DNA of 64,000 nt from Agaribacillus aureus (GTDB lineage: Bacteria > Bacteroidota > Bacteroidia > Cytophagales > Cyclobacteriaceae): positions 1,984,001 to 2,048,000 of the forward strand of contig JAUJEB010000001.1 of assembly GCA_030442055.1 (NCBI GenBank), in the 5' to 3' direction. The position numbers and the translations under genes were made by a program. The notes beneath the pieces are model-generated. The model did not search any database. It was not told where the DNA came from and was given only the letters and a program-made list of their open reading frames with translations. Position 1 is the first letter of the stretch, and every line of letters begins with the position of its first letter. Of the stretch, positions 11,129-20,238 are shown piece after piece.

Positions 11129-11289
11129 CGTCATTGCGACAAGCGAGTGCGCGAGCGAGGAAGCAATCCCCAGGCCTGTAGCTCCTCCCTTAGTTTACGC
11201 ACCGCTCCTTGCCGGTTGCCTGCCTTGGCTCGCAAAGGAGTGTTGTGCATAGGCCAGGTTTGCAGCCCTTAGCCGAGGGATCGCTTCAC
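11129..11289. repeat. palindromic CGTCATTG-type repeat, copy 2, truncated
   Basis: Begins CGTCATTGCGACAAGCG and has GAGGAAGCAATCCCC in its left arm and CCGAGGGATCGCTTCAC near its right edge, matching copy 1. The terminal CGATGACG is missing. The element runs straight into a partial unit of the tandem repeat array that follows. Confidence 0.6.
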
Positions 11290-11352
11290 AACCCACCCAT
11301 ACTTCTGCCAGGAGAGGATTTGATGGGGAGGTGAGGATGTTGTTTTTTTATA

Positions 11353-11840
11353 TTGGTTCAATTTGGCAAAACTCCTTCCCTGGGGAAGGTGCCCTTGACG
11401 AAATAGGCAGCTTAGATGAAACAGTGCGGGCGGAAGGGGTGAGGTGATGTATGGGGCCAGAGGGTTCATCGCTAAGACATAACTCCAAAACCCACCCACC
11501 CCTACCCCTCCCGGGAGGGGATTTGATTGAGGGAAAGAAATATCGTTTTTTTGGTTCAATTTTGTAAAACTCCTTCCCCGGGGAAGGTGCCCTTGCGGGA
11601 ATATATAACTTAGCCGAAACAGTCTGGGCGGAAGGGGTGCTTTGATATACGGGGCCAGGGGGTTCGTCGCTAAGGGATAACTCCAAAACCCACCCACCCC
11701 TACCCCGGGAGGGGATTTGATTGAGGGAAAGAAATATCGTTTTTTTGGTTCAATTTGGTAAAAATCCTTCCCCGGGGAAGGTGCCCTTGCGGGAATATAC
11801 AACTTAGCCGAAACAGTCTGGGCGGAAGGGGTTCGCGATG
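11353..11840. repeat. tandem repeat array, unit about 194-198 bp, about 2.5 copies
   Basis: TTGGTTCAAT recurs at 11353, 11551 and 11745, giving units of 198 and 194 bp and a partial third. The 4-bp difference is a change from CCCCTCCCGGGAGGG to CCCCGGGAGGG. Each unit carries CTTCCCCGGGGAAGG-like and CCCGGGAGGGG palindromes. A diverged half-unit precedes the array (about 11290-11352). Long open frames on the minus strand translate to repeated Pro-rich text and arise from the repeat itself. The array lies between the ABC-F and isomerase genes. Confidence 0.8.
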
Positions 11841-11887
11841 TCTGGAACTGATCTTGGCTGTAAATTTGAGAAAGTCAGGAGTGTTTT

Positions 11888-12847
11888 TCAAGCATTACTC
11901 CATAATTCCCTGACGCGATTCAAGTCTTTTTTCATAGCCTGAAAAACTGTTTTCGGAGAAACAGATATTTTTTGACGCCCGTGTTCAGCGCCACCCAGAT
12001 CGTATTCACAGTGCATTGAAACGGGTACATTGAGTTGGTATTTTTTTAGCAGCTTAAAGTAGGCGGTAAAATCAACCATGCCCTCTCCGATCGGTGTATT
12101 CAACAGTTCCCATTTTCCATTGGCTTTTTCCCATCTGAAGTCTTTGAGCACCAGGGTGTTTATTTTGGGTCGTATCAGCTTTAAACCGGTCTGCCATGAA
12201 CGCCCACCTTCAACTGTCGCATGACGGATATCATACTGACATCCCAGGTAGCCATTGTCAACATCCTTCAGCATCTCCCAGATTTCCCAGATATTAGCTC
12301 CCACCCGTAACCCTGCATGGTTTTGGTAAGCTCCCTTGATCTCCAGACTTTTATTCAGGTGCGATAATTCCTTTAACTGTTTTCTAATTTTTGAAATGGT
12401 CTCCGGAATAGACTGATCATCCGGGTATTTGTAGTACCCCAATCGATAGTATTTTATACCGAGTTTGGCAGCGGTTTCCAATACCTTTTTGGTATACACT
12501 TCATCGGCTCTCCTGACGGCAGTGGTCATCATTTCGGGTTGAAAGCCGGCCTGTTTCAACGCCGCTACCGCCAAAGGTAAATCCTCCCCGACTTTTTCAG
12601 GCAAAACATGGCCTTTGGGGCGAACAGCCAAATCAACACCATCGAACCCAATTTCAGCGGCGGCATCCGCCATCTCCCGGTAGTTCAAAAATTGCAGGTG
12701 TTTTGAAAATATGTGTATCCTGAGTGACTCATTGCCGCCGGGTACTTTTTGCGGCTGGGCGGAAAATACCGGAAAACTTAGTGCCGTTCCGAGCCCGGCT
12801 AAAGCTGACTTTTCCAAAAAAGATCTTCTCTTAATAGGCTCCTTCAT
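11888..12847 (-). CDS. exported sugar phosphate isomerase/epimerase-like TIM-barrel protein
   Basis: A xylose-isomerase-like TIM-barrel protein (AP endonuclease 2 superfamily), 319 residues from the ATG at 12847. That start opens a Tat-like leader (MKEPIKRRSFLEKSALAGLG); a longer frame would overlap the upstream gene. Family features include FDGVDLAVRPKGHVLPE early in the barrel, a middle KYYRLGYYKYPDD strand, and the metal-site region NHAGLRVG...YDIRHA...LVLKDFRW with candidate ligands His, Asp, His and Asp. Such exported isomerases in Bacteroidota usually act on sugars or sugar acids outside the cytoplasm. It lies 37 bp downstream of the cytochrome lipoprotein and is probably its operon partner. 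Confidence 0.85.
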   Translation of the reverse strand: MKEPIKRRSFLEKSALAGLGTALSFPVFSAQPQKVPGGNESLRIHIFSKHLQFLNYREMADAAAEIGFDGVDLAVRPKGHVLPEKVGEDLPLAVAALKQAGFQPEMMTTAVRRADEVYTKKVLETAAKLGIKYYRLGYYKYPDDQSIPETISKIRKQLKELSHLNKSLEIKGAYQNHAGLRVGANIWEIWEMLKDVDNGYLGCQYDIRHATVEGGRSWQTGLKLIRPKINTLVLKDFRWEKANGKWELLNTPIGEGMVDFTAYFKLLKKYQLNVPVSMHCEYDLGGAEHGRQKISVSPKTVFQAMKKDLNRVRELWSNA

Positions 12848-12884
12848 ACTTATGGTATTTATTAAATCTTTAAGTCTTAAAAAA

Positions 12885-15800
12885 TCAATCGTCTTTACCA
12901 AGATACGCAAATAAATCCCGGATCTGCTCATCGGTCATGTATTCTGTCAGGCGTTCCGGCATTATAGATGTTTTTTGTGCCTCCATCTCCGCAATTTCGT
13001 CCGATGACAGGGAAATTGCCTCAGCCCCCATAGGCTTAATCTTTACATTTCCACCACTTCGATCGACCACCGTTCCCACAATGACCTGACCATCTTTTCT
13101 CCTGACCTTGTAGTTGACATAACCTTCTCTTATGTCGGCATTGGGATCCACAATGTTTAATGCCAGGTCCGTGATGTTACGCCGGTCATAACCTGTGAGC
13201 TCGGGGCCAATGTTGCCTCCTTCATCAAACAAGCGATGACAGTTTCCGCAGAAGGTGCCATAAACCAATTTACCCGCTCCCGTATCTCCCGTTCCGGATT
13301 GTACAGCTTGTTTTATCCTAGCGATTTCCGCGTTTTTCTCATCTGAAGAGGCGATTTTAACATTGGGCCATAACGCATCCACTTTTCTTGTCAGAGGCCC
13401 ATGATTCAGTAACTTAAATTGTTGTACTACTGCAATGGGCACTTCTTCTTTTTTCACTTCTTTGGTATCACTTATTCTCAGTAAAAACGCTTCGGCCCAT
13501 GACGCGCGGCTTGCGAATAGCCTGAAAGCCTCCTCCCGCAGATCGGGGTTTGCTCTTAGTTTAAAGAGGTAAGCTGCTGCCATTTTATCTCCGATGGCCT
13601 TGTCGTCGTAGTGACGTAAAGACCGGAGGCAAGCGATCCTGATCCCAATAGAATAGCTGTGATCTTCAGCGATTTGTAACAATGCGGGAATACACCTGGG
13701 CTGGTTAATTTCTCCCATTATGTTTATATAGGATAGCCGCTCCAATCTGTCCGTGTTTTTATCCACTATCATTTCCAATGCCTTGTTCACCGATTCCGGT
13801 TCGTTGCGATATAACCCCAATGCATACTTACCATGGCCAAATTTTGACTGGTTTTGCTGTATAATTTGGGCAAGGTCTTCCGGCAGCCTGGAAATTTTGT
13901 GGCCCGTTAATCCTTCCTGCATGCCATTCATTAATACTTTCAGGTATTTTTCAGACGGCGCCAGTTGGAATAACCGGGTACAGGAAGCGTAATTTTGGGC
14001 GCCACCAGCCAACGCATATCGTTGCATTAAGCGCTCCAGAATGATCTTATGCACAATGGTCTTATCCCACAGGTTGTCACTTTCAAAAAGCGCCAGCAAG
14101 GCATCCCTATCCGTTTCAGCCTTTGATTCAATGGCCCACCAAATAAGCAACTGGTTATCCCGGTCATTGGCCGCGGCGTCATTTTTCAAAAGGTTTCCTA
14201 TGATTGGAATGGCCATCGGCCCGGGAAGTCTTTTGGCAGAGGAAGCCAGTTGTCCCAACAATTCGGGATGAGTATCGCGGCCTGCCAGCTCAATGAGGTG
14301 GCTTGTTATTTTTGGTGAAGCTTTCCGGCTATCGCCTATCAGCCTGACGGCCCACATCCTGACATGAGGATCACTATGATTCATAGCCTCCACGGCCATT
14401 TCTTCGTCAAAACCTCCACTCAGGTTAATAGCCCAAAGCGCCTCTAATGCCGTTTGCGCATCTCCGGTCCTAAATAAATCAACCAGGACAGGTACAGCAG
14501 ATGGGTCGTTTCTATCACCAAACTGCCGTAGCGCCTGCTGGCGAAACCATTTGTTCTGATGGGTCAGGAGATCCGCCAGTTGCCGATTACTGTAGGTGCT
14601 TAAATCAAATGGTTCAACTTTATTTTGCTTCGCGTTACGCAAACGATAGATACGTCCCGTGCTTTTATGCCAGGTATCTCTGGGGTCAATATGGGAGAGG
14701 CGACTGTCATACCAATCTGCCAGGTAAACACCACCGTCGGGTCCGTTTTTAATATCTACCGGCCTGAACCAATGATCTTTGGTTTCCAGTATTTTTTCTT
14801 CGTCGATATTTAAAAATGAAGATCCCCGCTGTTCAACCCTGGTAAGTTGCACAAAATTAAGCAAAGGATTGATGGCGATAATTTTATGCCAATACCTTTC
14901 CGGAAGGCTACCTCCTTCATACTTTATCCAGCCGTGTGTAAATCGGATTTTTTCGCCTTCCAGGTCCATGCCAGGCAAAAACCCCAGGGCATATGGGTTA
15001 GTTAGTGCACCGTGTTTGCCCCAGTTTTTTTTGTAATATGCTCCTTGTTTGTAGTAAAAGCCCCGGTACGTGCCATTGTCTCCTGAATAAATCCGGCCTT
15101 TTGCATCAATTTCAACATGAAATGTATTACCACCCCCTTCACCGTAAATCTCAAAAACCTTCGATTCCGGATGATATCTCCAAATAGCCTGTCCTTTAAA
15201 ATGTACATTTTTAGAAACCTCGGAATTGATCGTAGCTGTAGTAGTACTTCCCTGAGCACCATACAGCCATCCATCCGGTCCCCACCGCAGGCTATTGGCT
15301 ACGGCGTGGGTATCCTCCAATCCAAACCCTTCCAAATGAACCGCGGGATTGCCATCTGGCAGACCGTCGCCATCGGGGTCGGGATAAGCCACGAGATAAG
15401 GGGGGGTAAGCACCCATATTTTACCTCTGCCCAGGGTGACACTGGTGGCAATGTTCAATCCGGTAATCGCGTCGGTGGATTTGTCGTAGGTTCCGTCTCC
15501 ATTGGTATCCTCAAAAATTGTTATTTTGTCGGCCCCTTTGACACCCTCGGGAGGAGGTTGAGGAACTTTATCAAAAACCACCCGGATATGATGATCTATG
15601 TCAACCACTTTTACACCTTCGGGATAGGGATACTGGTTGTATTGCACCACCCATAGCCGGCCGCGGTGATCGAAGTTTAATTCAACAGGTTGATGAACCA
15701 GGGGTTCTGACAGTAAAAGGTCTATTTCCAAATCTTCCGCCACATCAAAATTCTCCAAGGCCTTAATCGCCGGTGTTGATTTCGAACCATCGGTCTGGAT

Positions 15801-15983
15801 ACCGCGCCCTTCAAAAGCTTCCATATATCGTTTTACCTCATCATTCCCGGCAATTGCTTCCAAAGGAACGTTTTTGGGTGGCTGTGAATCTTTATCGCAA
15901 CCGGCCAGGACGATGATGGCGGATAAAAACAGGGCAGCCAGGCGCTTTAAGATTTGTTGATTTTTGATTTTTTCCCCTGACAT
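12885..15983 (-). CDS. PVC-type heme-binding lipoprotein (propeller, HEAT repeats, cytochrome c)
   Basis: Large exported lipoprotein of 1032 residues with lipobox LAGC (signal SAIIVLAGCDK). Order of parts: an N-terminal six-bladed-propeller-like dehydrogenase domain (VQYNQYPYPEGVK, PDGWLYGAQGS, GPDGGVYLADWYDSRLSHID); a central helical region of HEAT-like repeats (VPVLVDLFRTGD, HVRMWAVRLIGD, CIPALLQIAED); and a C-terminal cytochrome c domain with heme motif CGNCH at 912-916 and a probable distal Met in IMPERL near 1008. The architecture matches the PVC-type CxxCH proteins of Planctomycetes and Bacteroidota, thought to oxidise sugars and pass electrons to the respiratory chain. Its operon partners, an enolase-superfamily enzyme upstream and a TIM-barrel isomerase downstream, support a carbohydrate-oxidation role. 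Confidence 0.9.
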   Translation of the reverse strand: MSGEKIKNQQILKRLAALFLSAIIVLAGCDKDSQPPKNVPLEAIAGNDEVKRYMEAFEGRGIQTDGSKSTPAIKALENFDVAEDLEIDLLLSEPLVHQPVELNFDHRGRLWVVQYNQYPYPEGVKVVDIDHHIRVVFDKVPQPPPEGVKGADKITIFEDTNGDGTYDKSTDAITGLNIATSVTLGRGKIWVLTPPYLVAYPDPDGDGLPDGNPAVHLEGFGLEDTHAVANSLRWGPDGWLYGAQGSTTTATINSEVSKNVHFKGQAIWRYHPESKVFEIYGEGGGNTFHVEIDAKGRIYSGDNGTYRGFYYKQGAYYKKNWGKHGALTNPYALGFLPGMDLEGEKIRFTHGWIKYEGGSLPERYWHKIIAINPLLNFVQLTRVEQRGSSFLNIDEEKILETKDHWFRPVDIKNGPDGGVYLADWYDSRLSHIDPRDTWHKSTGRIYRLRNAKQNKVEPFDLSTYSNRQLADLLTHQNKWFRQQALRQFGDRNDPSAVPVLVDLFRTGDAQTALEALWAINLSGGFDEEMAVEAMNHSDPHVRMWAVRLIGDSRKASPKITSHLIELAGRDTHPELLGQLASSAKRLPGPMAIPIIGNLLKNDAAANDRDNQLLIWWAIESKAETDRDALLALFESDNLWDKTIVHKIILERLMQRYALAGGAQNYASCTRLFQLAPSEKYLKVLMNGMQEGLTGHKISRLPEDLAQIIQQNQSKFGHGKYALGLYRNEPESVNKALEMIVDKNTDRLERLSYINIMGEINQPRCIPALLQIAEDHSYSIGIRIACLRSLRHYDDKAIGDKMAAAYLFKLRANPDLREEAFRLFASRASWAEAFLLRISDTKEVKKEEVPIAVVQQFKLLNHGPLTRKVDALWPNVKIASSDEKNAEIARIKQAVQSGTGDTGAGKLVYGTFCGNCHRLFDEGGNIGPELTGYDRRNITDLALNIVDPNADIREGYVNYKVRRKDGQVIVGTVVDRSGGNVKIKPMGAEAISLSSDEIAEMEAQKTSIMPERLTEYMTDEQIRDLFAYLGKDD

Positions 15984-16079
15984 ATAGGCCTTTTATCGTC
16001 TTTGTTAACAATTAAAGCCTAATTTATCCTTATTCGAGGCCAATTCCCAGAGAAATGAATAAGAAACGTAATTTTACGT

Positions 16080-17489
16080 TTATCGACGTATTCTTTGAAA
16101 CATTTCAGTATAGTGACTGGAAGGCATGAAAATTCCGGCGCTCTGATCGTAGAACTCCTGATTGATTGGATAAATACCATCCTTGGTACGGGTCCAGCTG
16201 GCTTTGGCCATAGGATGATAGCTCATCATCCGCTCCCAATTTTTATAAAACTGGTGGCCGTTGGTTTCCTGCAGGCCTATATCCATTTCGGGAAAGGGTC
16301 TAAGTCTGGCGGCTATGGACTTGTTCCAATCCACCAAAATGGGATTAACCGTCAGGTCGGCGCAAAAGCATGGTATATTTTTTTCGTAAGCCAATTGCGT
16401 GATCTTCATCGTCATGCTGAGTGTTTTTGCAATAGCTTTGACAGCGATAGATCCATACCCCTGCTCTATGCGCCGTGCTGCGTCCTCTGCCGTATGTGCG
16501 CTTTCATCTGCAGCGACGCGAACGCCGAGGTCGTTCACAGAGGCATCATTGAATTCATCAAAGGGCTCTTCCAAAACAGCAATCTGATCAATCGCTTTGA
16601 TTTTATCGGCGTGATCGAGAAATCGCTTCAGGGTATCTTTATGCTCATATCTCCCATTGGCATCAAAATAGTATGGGATTTTACCACTTTTGGTATAGGG
16701 CGTTTCATAGTGACCGATCGCCTTATGGAGCTGGGTGAGGAATTCAATGTCCTTTTCCAGCATTTCGCGCTGACTTCCCGAAGATCCTGTTTTCAGCTTC
16801 ATGATAAAATAGCCCTGGTCAGCGGCAGCTTTGATTTCTGACACAGGCGTACCTACGCTGAACGAAGGGATGCTCGCAACTTTGGTGTGCCGGTGTGACA
16901 ATCCTGGTTTGTAGGCCGTCGGCACCATGTCGTCAAAATTTTTAAATTTGTTATGATCAAAATAAAGCTTCCAAAGAGCGTTATCGACGCACACCAGCGA
17001 GTTGAGGGCAAATGTCTTCCGCATATTCGGATTGCCTGAAACCTGCTTTCCATAGGCCCATATTTCAGGAAGTAATTCCTCCAGTAGTTCAACCGGGTTG
17101 GTGAAAGAAACGCCTTTCAGCATCTGGATGGCCCTTTCACTCATGGCATACATCACGGCATTGCCACCGTTCTCAGAATGATCAAAAAACACTTTGGAAT
17201 CCGACCAAAGCACACCCTGCGTTCCCAACCCAATGGCGGTCAGGCCGGAATCAGCCTGTAGGTAACAAACCGTTTGCCACGTTTCCGATATGCCGCTTCC
17301 CTTAAACCTGTAGGGTTTGATGAGTGGCTCCCGCTCAAAGTTAGAATCTACTTTTACAATCTTGATCTCTTTCGGTTTATGGGCGGTAGCAAAACCAGCA
17401 CCGGAAAGCGAGGTCATAGTAGTTAGTCCCAGCGCAGCAGAGGCGCTGTCATTGACAAATTTTCGTCTCGATATTTTACCTGATTCCAT
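16080..17489 (-). CDS. exported mandelate racemase/enolase-superfamily protein
   Basis: A 469-residue enolase-superfamily enzyme with a Tat-type leader (ISRRKFVNDSASAALGL). Catalytic landmarks are all visible: Lys231-Leu-Lys233 (IMKLKTG), Asp276/Asn278 (FDANGRY), Glu307/308 (LEEPF), Asp328-Glu329 (ADESAH) and Lys351 (AVKAIAK). The KxK motif on the second barrel strand and the trailing Lys point to the mandelate-racemase/muconate or sugar-acid dehydratase branches. Members remove a proton alpha to a carboxylate, so an acid-sugar substrate is likely. It is the first gene of a three-gene minus-strand set with the cytochrome lipoprotein (96 bp gap) and the isomerase. Confidence 0.88.
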   Translation of the reverse strand: MESGKISRRKFVNDSASAALGLTTMTSLSGAGFATAHKPKEIKIVKVDSNFEREPLIKPYRFKGSGISETWQTVCYLQADSGLTAIGLGTQGVLWSDSKVFFDHSENGGNAVMYAMSERAIQMLKGVSFTNPVELLEELLPEIWAYGKQVSGNPNMRKTFALNSLVCVDNALWKLYFDHNKFKNFDDMVPTAYKPGLSHRHTKVASIPSFSVGTPVSEIKAAADQGYFIMKLKTGSSGSQREMLEKDIEFLTQLHKAIGHYETPYTKSGKIPYYFDANGRYEHKDTLKRFLDHADKIKAIDQIAVLEEPFDEFNDASVNDLGVRVAADESAHTAEDAARRIEQGYGSIAVKAIAKTLSMTMKITQLAYEKNIPCFCADLTVNPILVDWNKSIAARLRPFPEMDIGLQETNGHQFYKNWERMMSYHPMAKASWTRTKDGIYPINQEFYDQSAGIFMPSSHYTEMFQRIRR

Positions 17490-17641
17490 ACGTAACCAAA
17501 TCTACCATCTAAATCCTAAAAAACCAATCATCAACCAAATTCATCAACAAAAGAGCGCTTTCCCCTGCAACAGGCTGTCATTTAATTTTGTATCCCGGTG
17601 GTATTAGCGGGATAAAGCCTTTACCTTTGCAGCTTACCGTC

Positions 17642-18121
17642 ATGGAACCTAAAGAAATGAATAAAATTGAAGCAGTTTGGGACAAAAGTAATTCCAAGAA
17701 CCATCAGGACCTTCTGAATATCCAGGTCGATGGCCATTTTCTGAATAAAAACCTTGAAGTAATTTATCAGGATAAGATGTACCATGACCTGGTGCCTACG
17801 CTATTATTTAACCTTGAAAAGGATATTGTCTGGAGCAGAATTTTGCCTTTTGAGCACCAGGTAACCATTTGCCCCATCCTGATGAGCTCAGGGGAGAGCG
17901 ATCCCTCTTATACACTGATTGTTGCTGAAATTGAAAACCTTGTGCATTCCATCAGGTGGAATCGTCTGGGGGTAGATAAAGCAACCGGGCAAGATCCGGA
18001 ATTGGCTGGTTCCACCATTGATTGGTTGGACAAAGTTGCCCCGATGGCATTTGAAATCGACGAGTATATGACTATGATTAAAATATTTGCAAAGTATATT
18101 GCGGATAATGCTCGTAAATAG
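17642..18121 (+). CDS. hypothetical protein
   Basis: A 159-residue soluble protein that I do not recognise. The ATG at 17642 (MEPKEMNK) is preferred to an upstream frame extension, because a good -7 box (TACCTTTG, 17622-17629) ends 12 bases before it and would lie inside the longer version. There is no signal peptide or membrane segment. The sequence is acidic with conserved-looking aromatic patches (DIVWSRILPFEHQ, STIDWLDKVAPMAFEID). It is divergent from the enolase-superfamily gene and has no clear partner downstream. Confidence 0.65.
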   Translation: MEPKEMNKIEAVWDKSNSKNHQDLLNIQVDGHFLNKNLEVIYQDKMYHDLVPTLLFNLEKDIVWSRILPFEHQVTICPILMSSGESDPSYTLIVAEIENLVHSIRWNRLGVDKATGQDPELAGSTIDWLDKVAPMAFEIDEYMTMIKIFAKYIADNARK

Positions 18122-18402
18122 CGCTTAAAAAGCTTAGTAACAAAGAGGCACTTCTTGCCAGGAAATGGACAGCCTATTCCCCCTTTTTACAGTTGATCTC
18201 CTACTCCTTTTCAGGCACTGCCAAATACTCGCCTAACCGGGACGAAATAAATTATTGTAAATCGTGGGTCTAATGAACATCTACCCGGATATTACCATAA
18301 CTTATTGCCAGCATGATCCAAAAATTAAATCTTTTTACTTTCCCATTTCCAACCATACTACATTCAAAAGTGTCCTATATATTCATGAGAGCAAGGTGTT
18401 TT

Positions 18403-18804
18403 ATGATGAAAAAAGGCCTGATATTTAGATCGATTTTGGTTGCGCTAATTGTAACAATGGGCGGCTGTTCGAAGAAGGAAATCGAAGCAAATGACGTGCT
18501 GCAAATAAATATCAACAGCTCCGAGGAATATCTCCTCGATGTGGGCCTACAAAAAATGTTTGATCGTCCCGAAGGTATAGTAGATGCCAACATTACATTT
18601 CAGGCGGGGCATTTCAGGAAGAGCGAATTGACATTTGCCGTTACCGGATTAGGGCTAAATGATAACGTCGTTTACAAGTATCTTGCCGAAGAGAATTTTA
18701 CGGGAAAGGATTACGTTGAGATCACCGTTTGCAAATCATGGACATGTGACAATGTAGACGCCAAGGTAGAAATTATAAAAATTGAGTTTATTATTTCCAA
18801 TTAA
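18403..18804 (+). CDS. hypothetical lipoprotein
   Basis: A small exported protein, 133 residues from the double Met at 18403. That start gives a clean lipoprotein signal (MMKKGLIFRSILVALIVTMG followed by GC). A longer frame from 18313 would place an unlikely 30-residue tail before it. The mature part looks beta-rich (VDANITFQAGHFRKSELTF, GKDYVEITVCKSWTCDN) and has a Cys-x4-Cys pair that could form a disulfide. No family is recognised. The 280 bp before it hold no gene that I can support. Confidence 0.65.
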   Translation: MMKKGLIFRSILVALIVTMGGCSKKEIEANDVLQININSSEEYLLDVGLQKMFDRPEGIVDANITFQAGHFRKSELTFAVTGLGLNDNVVYKYLAEENFTGKDYVEITVCKSWTCDNVDAKVEIIKIEFIISN

Positions 18805-18830
18805 TCCTGCAGTTATTTGCAAATGTTGAT

Positions 18831-18860
18831 TTGGGTTTAGTTGTTATGAATTTATTTTTG
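18831..18860 (+). promoter_or_regulatory. Bacteroidota promoter (-33 TTG, -7 TATTTTTG)
   Basis: TTG at 18831-18833, 19-base spacer, TATTTTTG at 18853-18860. This matches the TTG-N19-TAnnTTTG consensus. The expected transcript start falls within a few bases of the TTG start codon of the next gene, implying an almost leaderless mRNA or a misplaced start. Confidence 0.65.
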
Positions 18861-18867
18861 TATAAAG

Positions 18868-19998
18868 TTGGAACATCAAATCAATAAAATAAAGACTGTT
18901 ACTTTTAGGATCGGCGGACATATAATCCACCTCCTGGCTGTGGCATGCCTGATATTGTTCACAGCATGTAGAGACGATGATTCCGGTGCTCTTCCATCGA
19001 CAATCCACCTGGAGGAAGCTTACCACCTGGAGACGATGAAAACAGGCAATTTCATTGTCGATTTTCAATTTGCGAAGGATGAAATTTTATGGGTGGGGAC
19101 ATTCAACGGAGGCATATTTCAGCTATCAGGTACTGAAGTAAAAACTTTCAACACAGCTAATTCACCACTTCCCGACAATCACATCAATGATCTTTTCATA
19201 GATCACCTTGACAGATTATGGATCGCTACCGGCCATGGCTTTGCTATGTATGATAAGGGGCATTGGGAGGTTTATACTTCTGCCAATGCGCCTCTTGCGG
19301 TAGATCATGTTTCAGAAATTGCGGTGAACAAAAAAAATGAGATCCTGTTAGGGAACGGAAATGTTATTGACGGAGGGCTACTCTTTCGCTCGGAAAGTGG
19401 CAATTGGAAAGCTTATACCGACTCCAATTCCAAACTGCCCTGTAATGTCATTCATGAAATCGAAATCGCTCCCGATGGTAGTTTCTGGATAAGTACAGCC
19501 CAGTTCCATGGCAAAGGAGGAATCGTAAAATTTGAAAATGAGGACATTACTGAAGTATTAAGTGTCGAAAATTCCGGCTTGCTCTACAATTTTGTAGATA
19601 ACATTGAGATTACCGACCGGGATATCTGGATTGGTTACGAGGTAGCCATTTTCAACCAATCAGGTTTTCCGGATGGTGGCATTCAACAAATTGATTTTCG
19701 ATCCAGTAGTCCAGCCAGCTACTTTCCTAATGAGAAGGCGTTAGTTTCCAATAGAATCACTGCCATGAAGCTGGATGTGAGCAATTCCCTATGGTTCGCC
19801 ACGGGTATAGATGACCCGGCCTGCGAAAACTGTTTTGCCGGCATAGGCGTTTTGCTAGAAAATAAAGAAATCTTAGCCATTTCCGCATCAAAGGTCAACC
19901 TGCCACCCAATGCTTTTTTTACAAAGCTAAATGGAGACAACCATGGAAATATGTATGTGGCGCATGAAAGTTCCTTGTATCGACTTAAATCGGAATGA
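18868..19998 (+). CDS. two-component-regulator-type propeller lipoprotein
   Basis: A 376-residue exported lipoprotein (signal LLAVACLILFTAC) made of repeated propeller blades. Typical blade motifs appear at regular spacing: FAKDEILWVGTFNGGIFQL, IDHLDRLWIATGHGFAMYD, IAPDGSFWISTAQF and LDVSNSLWFATGI. These resemble the sensor propellers of hybrid two-component systems (Reg_prop), but no kinase is attached. The frame has no ATG before the lipobox, so TTG at 18868 is used, supported by the strong promoter directly upstream. The function is likely extracytoplasmic ligand binding. No partner gene is evident. Confidence 0.75.
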   Translation: MEHQINKIKTVTFRIGGHIIHLLAVACLILFTACRDDDSGALPSTIHLEEAYHLETMKTGNFIVDFQFAKDEILWVGTFNGGIFQLSGTEVKTFNTANSPLPDNHINDLFIDHLDRLWIATGHGFAMYDKGHWEVYTSANAPLAVDHVSEIAVNKKNEILLGNGNVIDGGLLFRSESGNWKAYTDSNSKLPCNVIHEIEIAPDGSFWISTAQFHGKGGIVKFENEDITEVLSVENSGLLYNFVDNIEITDRDIWIGYEVAIFNQSGFPDGGIQQIDFRSSSPASYFPNEKALVSNRITAMKLDVSNSLWFATGIDDPACENCFAGIGVLLENKEILAISASKVNLPPNAFFTKLNGDNHGNMYVAHESSLYRLKSE

Positions 19999-20238
19999 GT
20001 GTTACAAAGTGTTTTCGAATTTTTTCAGGTGTGGACCAGGATCAGCGCCTTTCAACGAAAAGAAAGCGGAAAACAAGCCAATCTGGCAACATAACAAGAA
20101 CCTGAAACCAAAAAGAATAGTCTTTATTTTTATCTCCTCATTATTTCCATACCGCCCGATAACTCTTGAAAAACCTGGATATACCAATGCATTCAGCTAC
20201 TTTTGCTACCTAATTTACTTTGAAGTGAATAGAGGATT

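Noticed and set aside
11269-11891. Minus-strand Pro-rich open frames of 63-177 codons
   Set aside because: They are translations of a tandem DNA repeat in several frames and show the same period as the DNA.
13753-15656. Several plus-strand frames (up to 179 codons) opposite the cytochrome lipoprotein gene
   Set aside because: The minus-strand gene has full domain and heme-motif support; the plus-strand frames are its shadows.
16095-16841. 248-codon plus-strand frame opposite the enolase-superfamily gene
   Set aside because: All catalytic motifs are on the minus strand; the antisense frame has unrelated, Cys-rich random-looking text.
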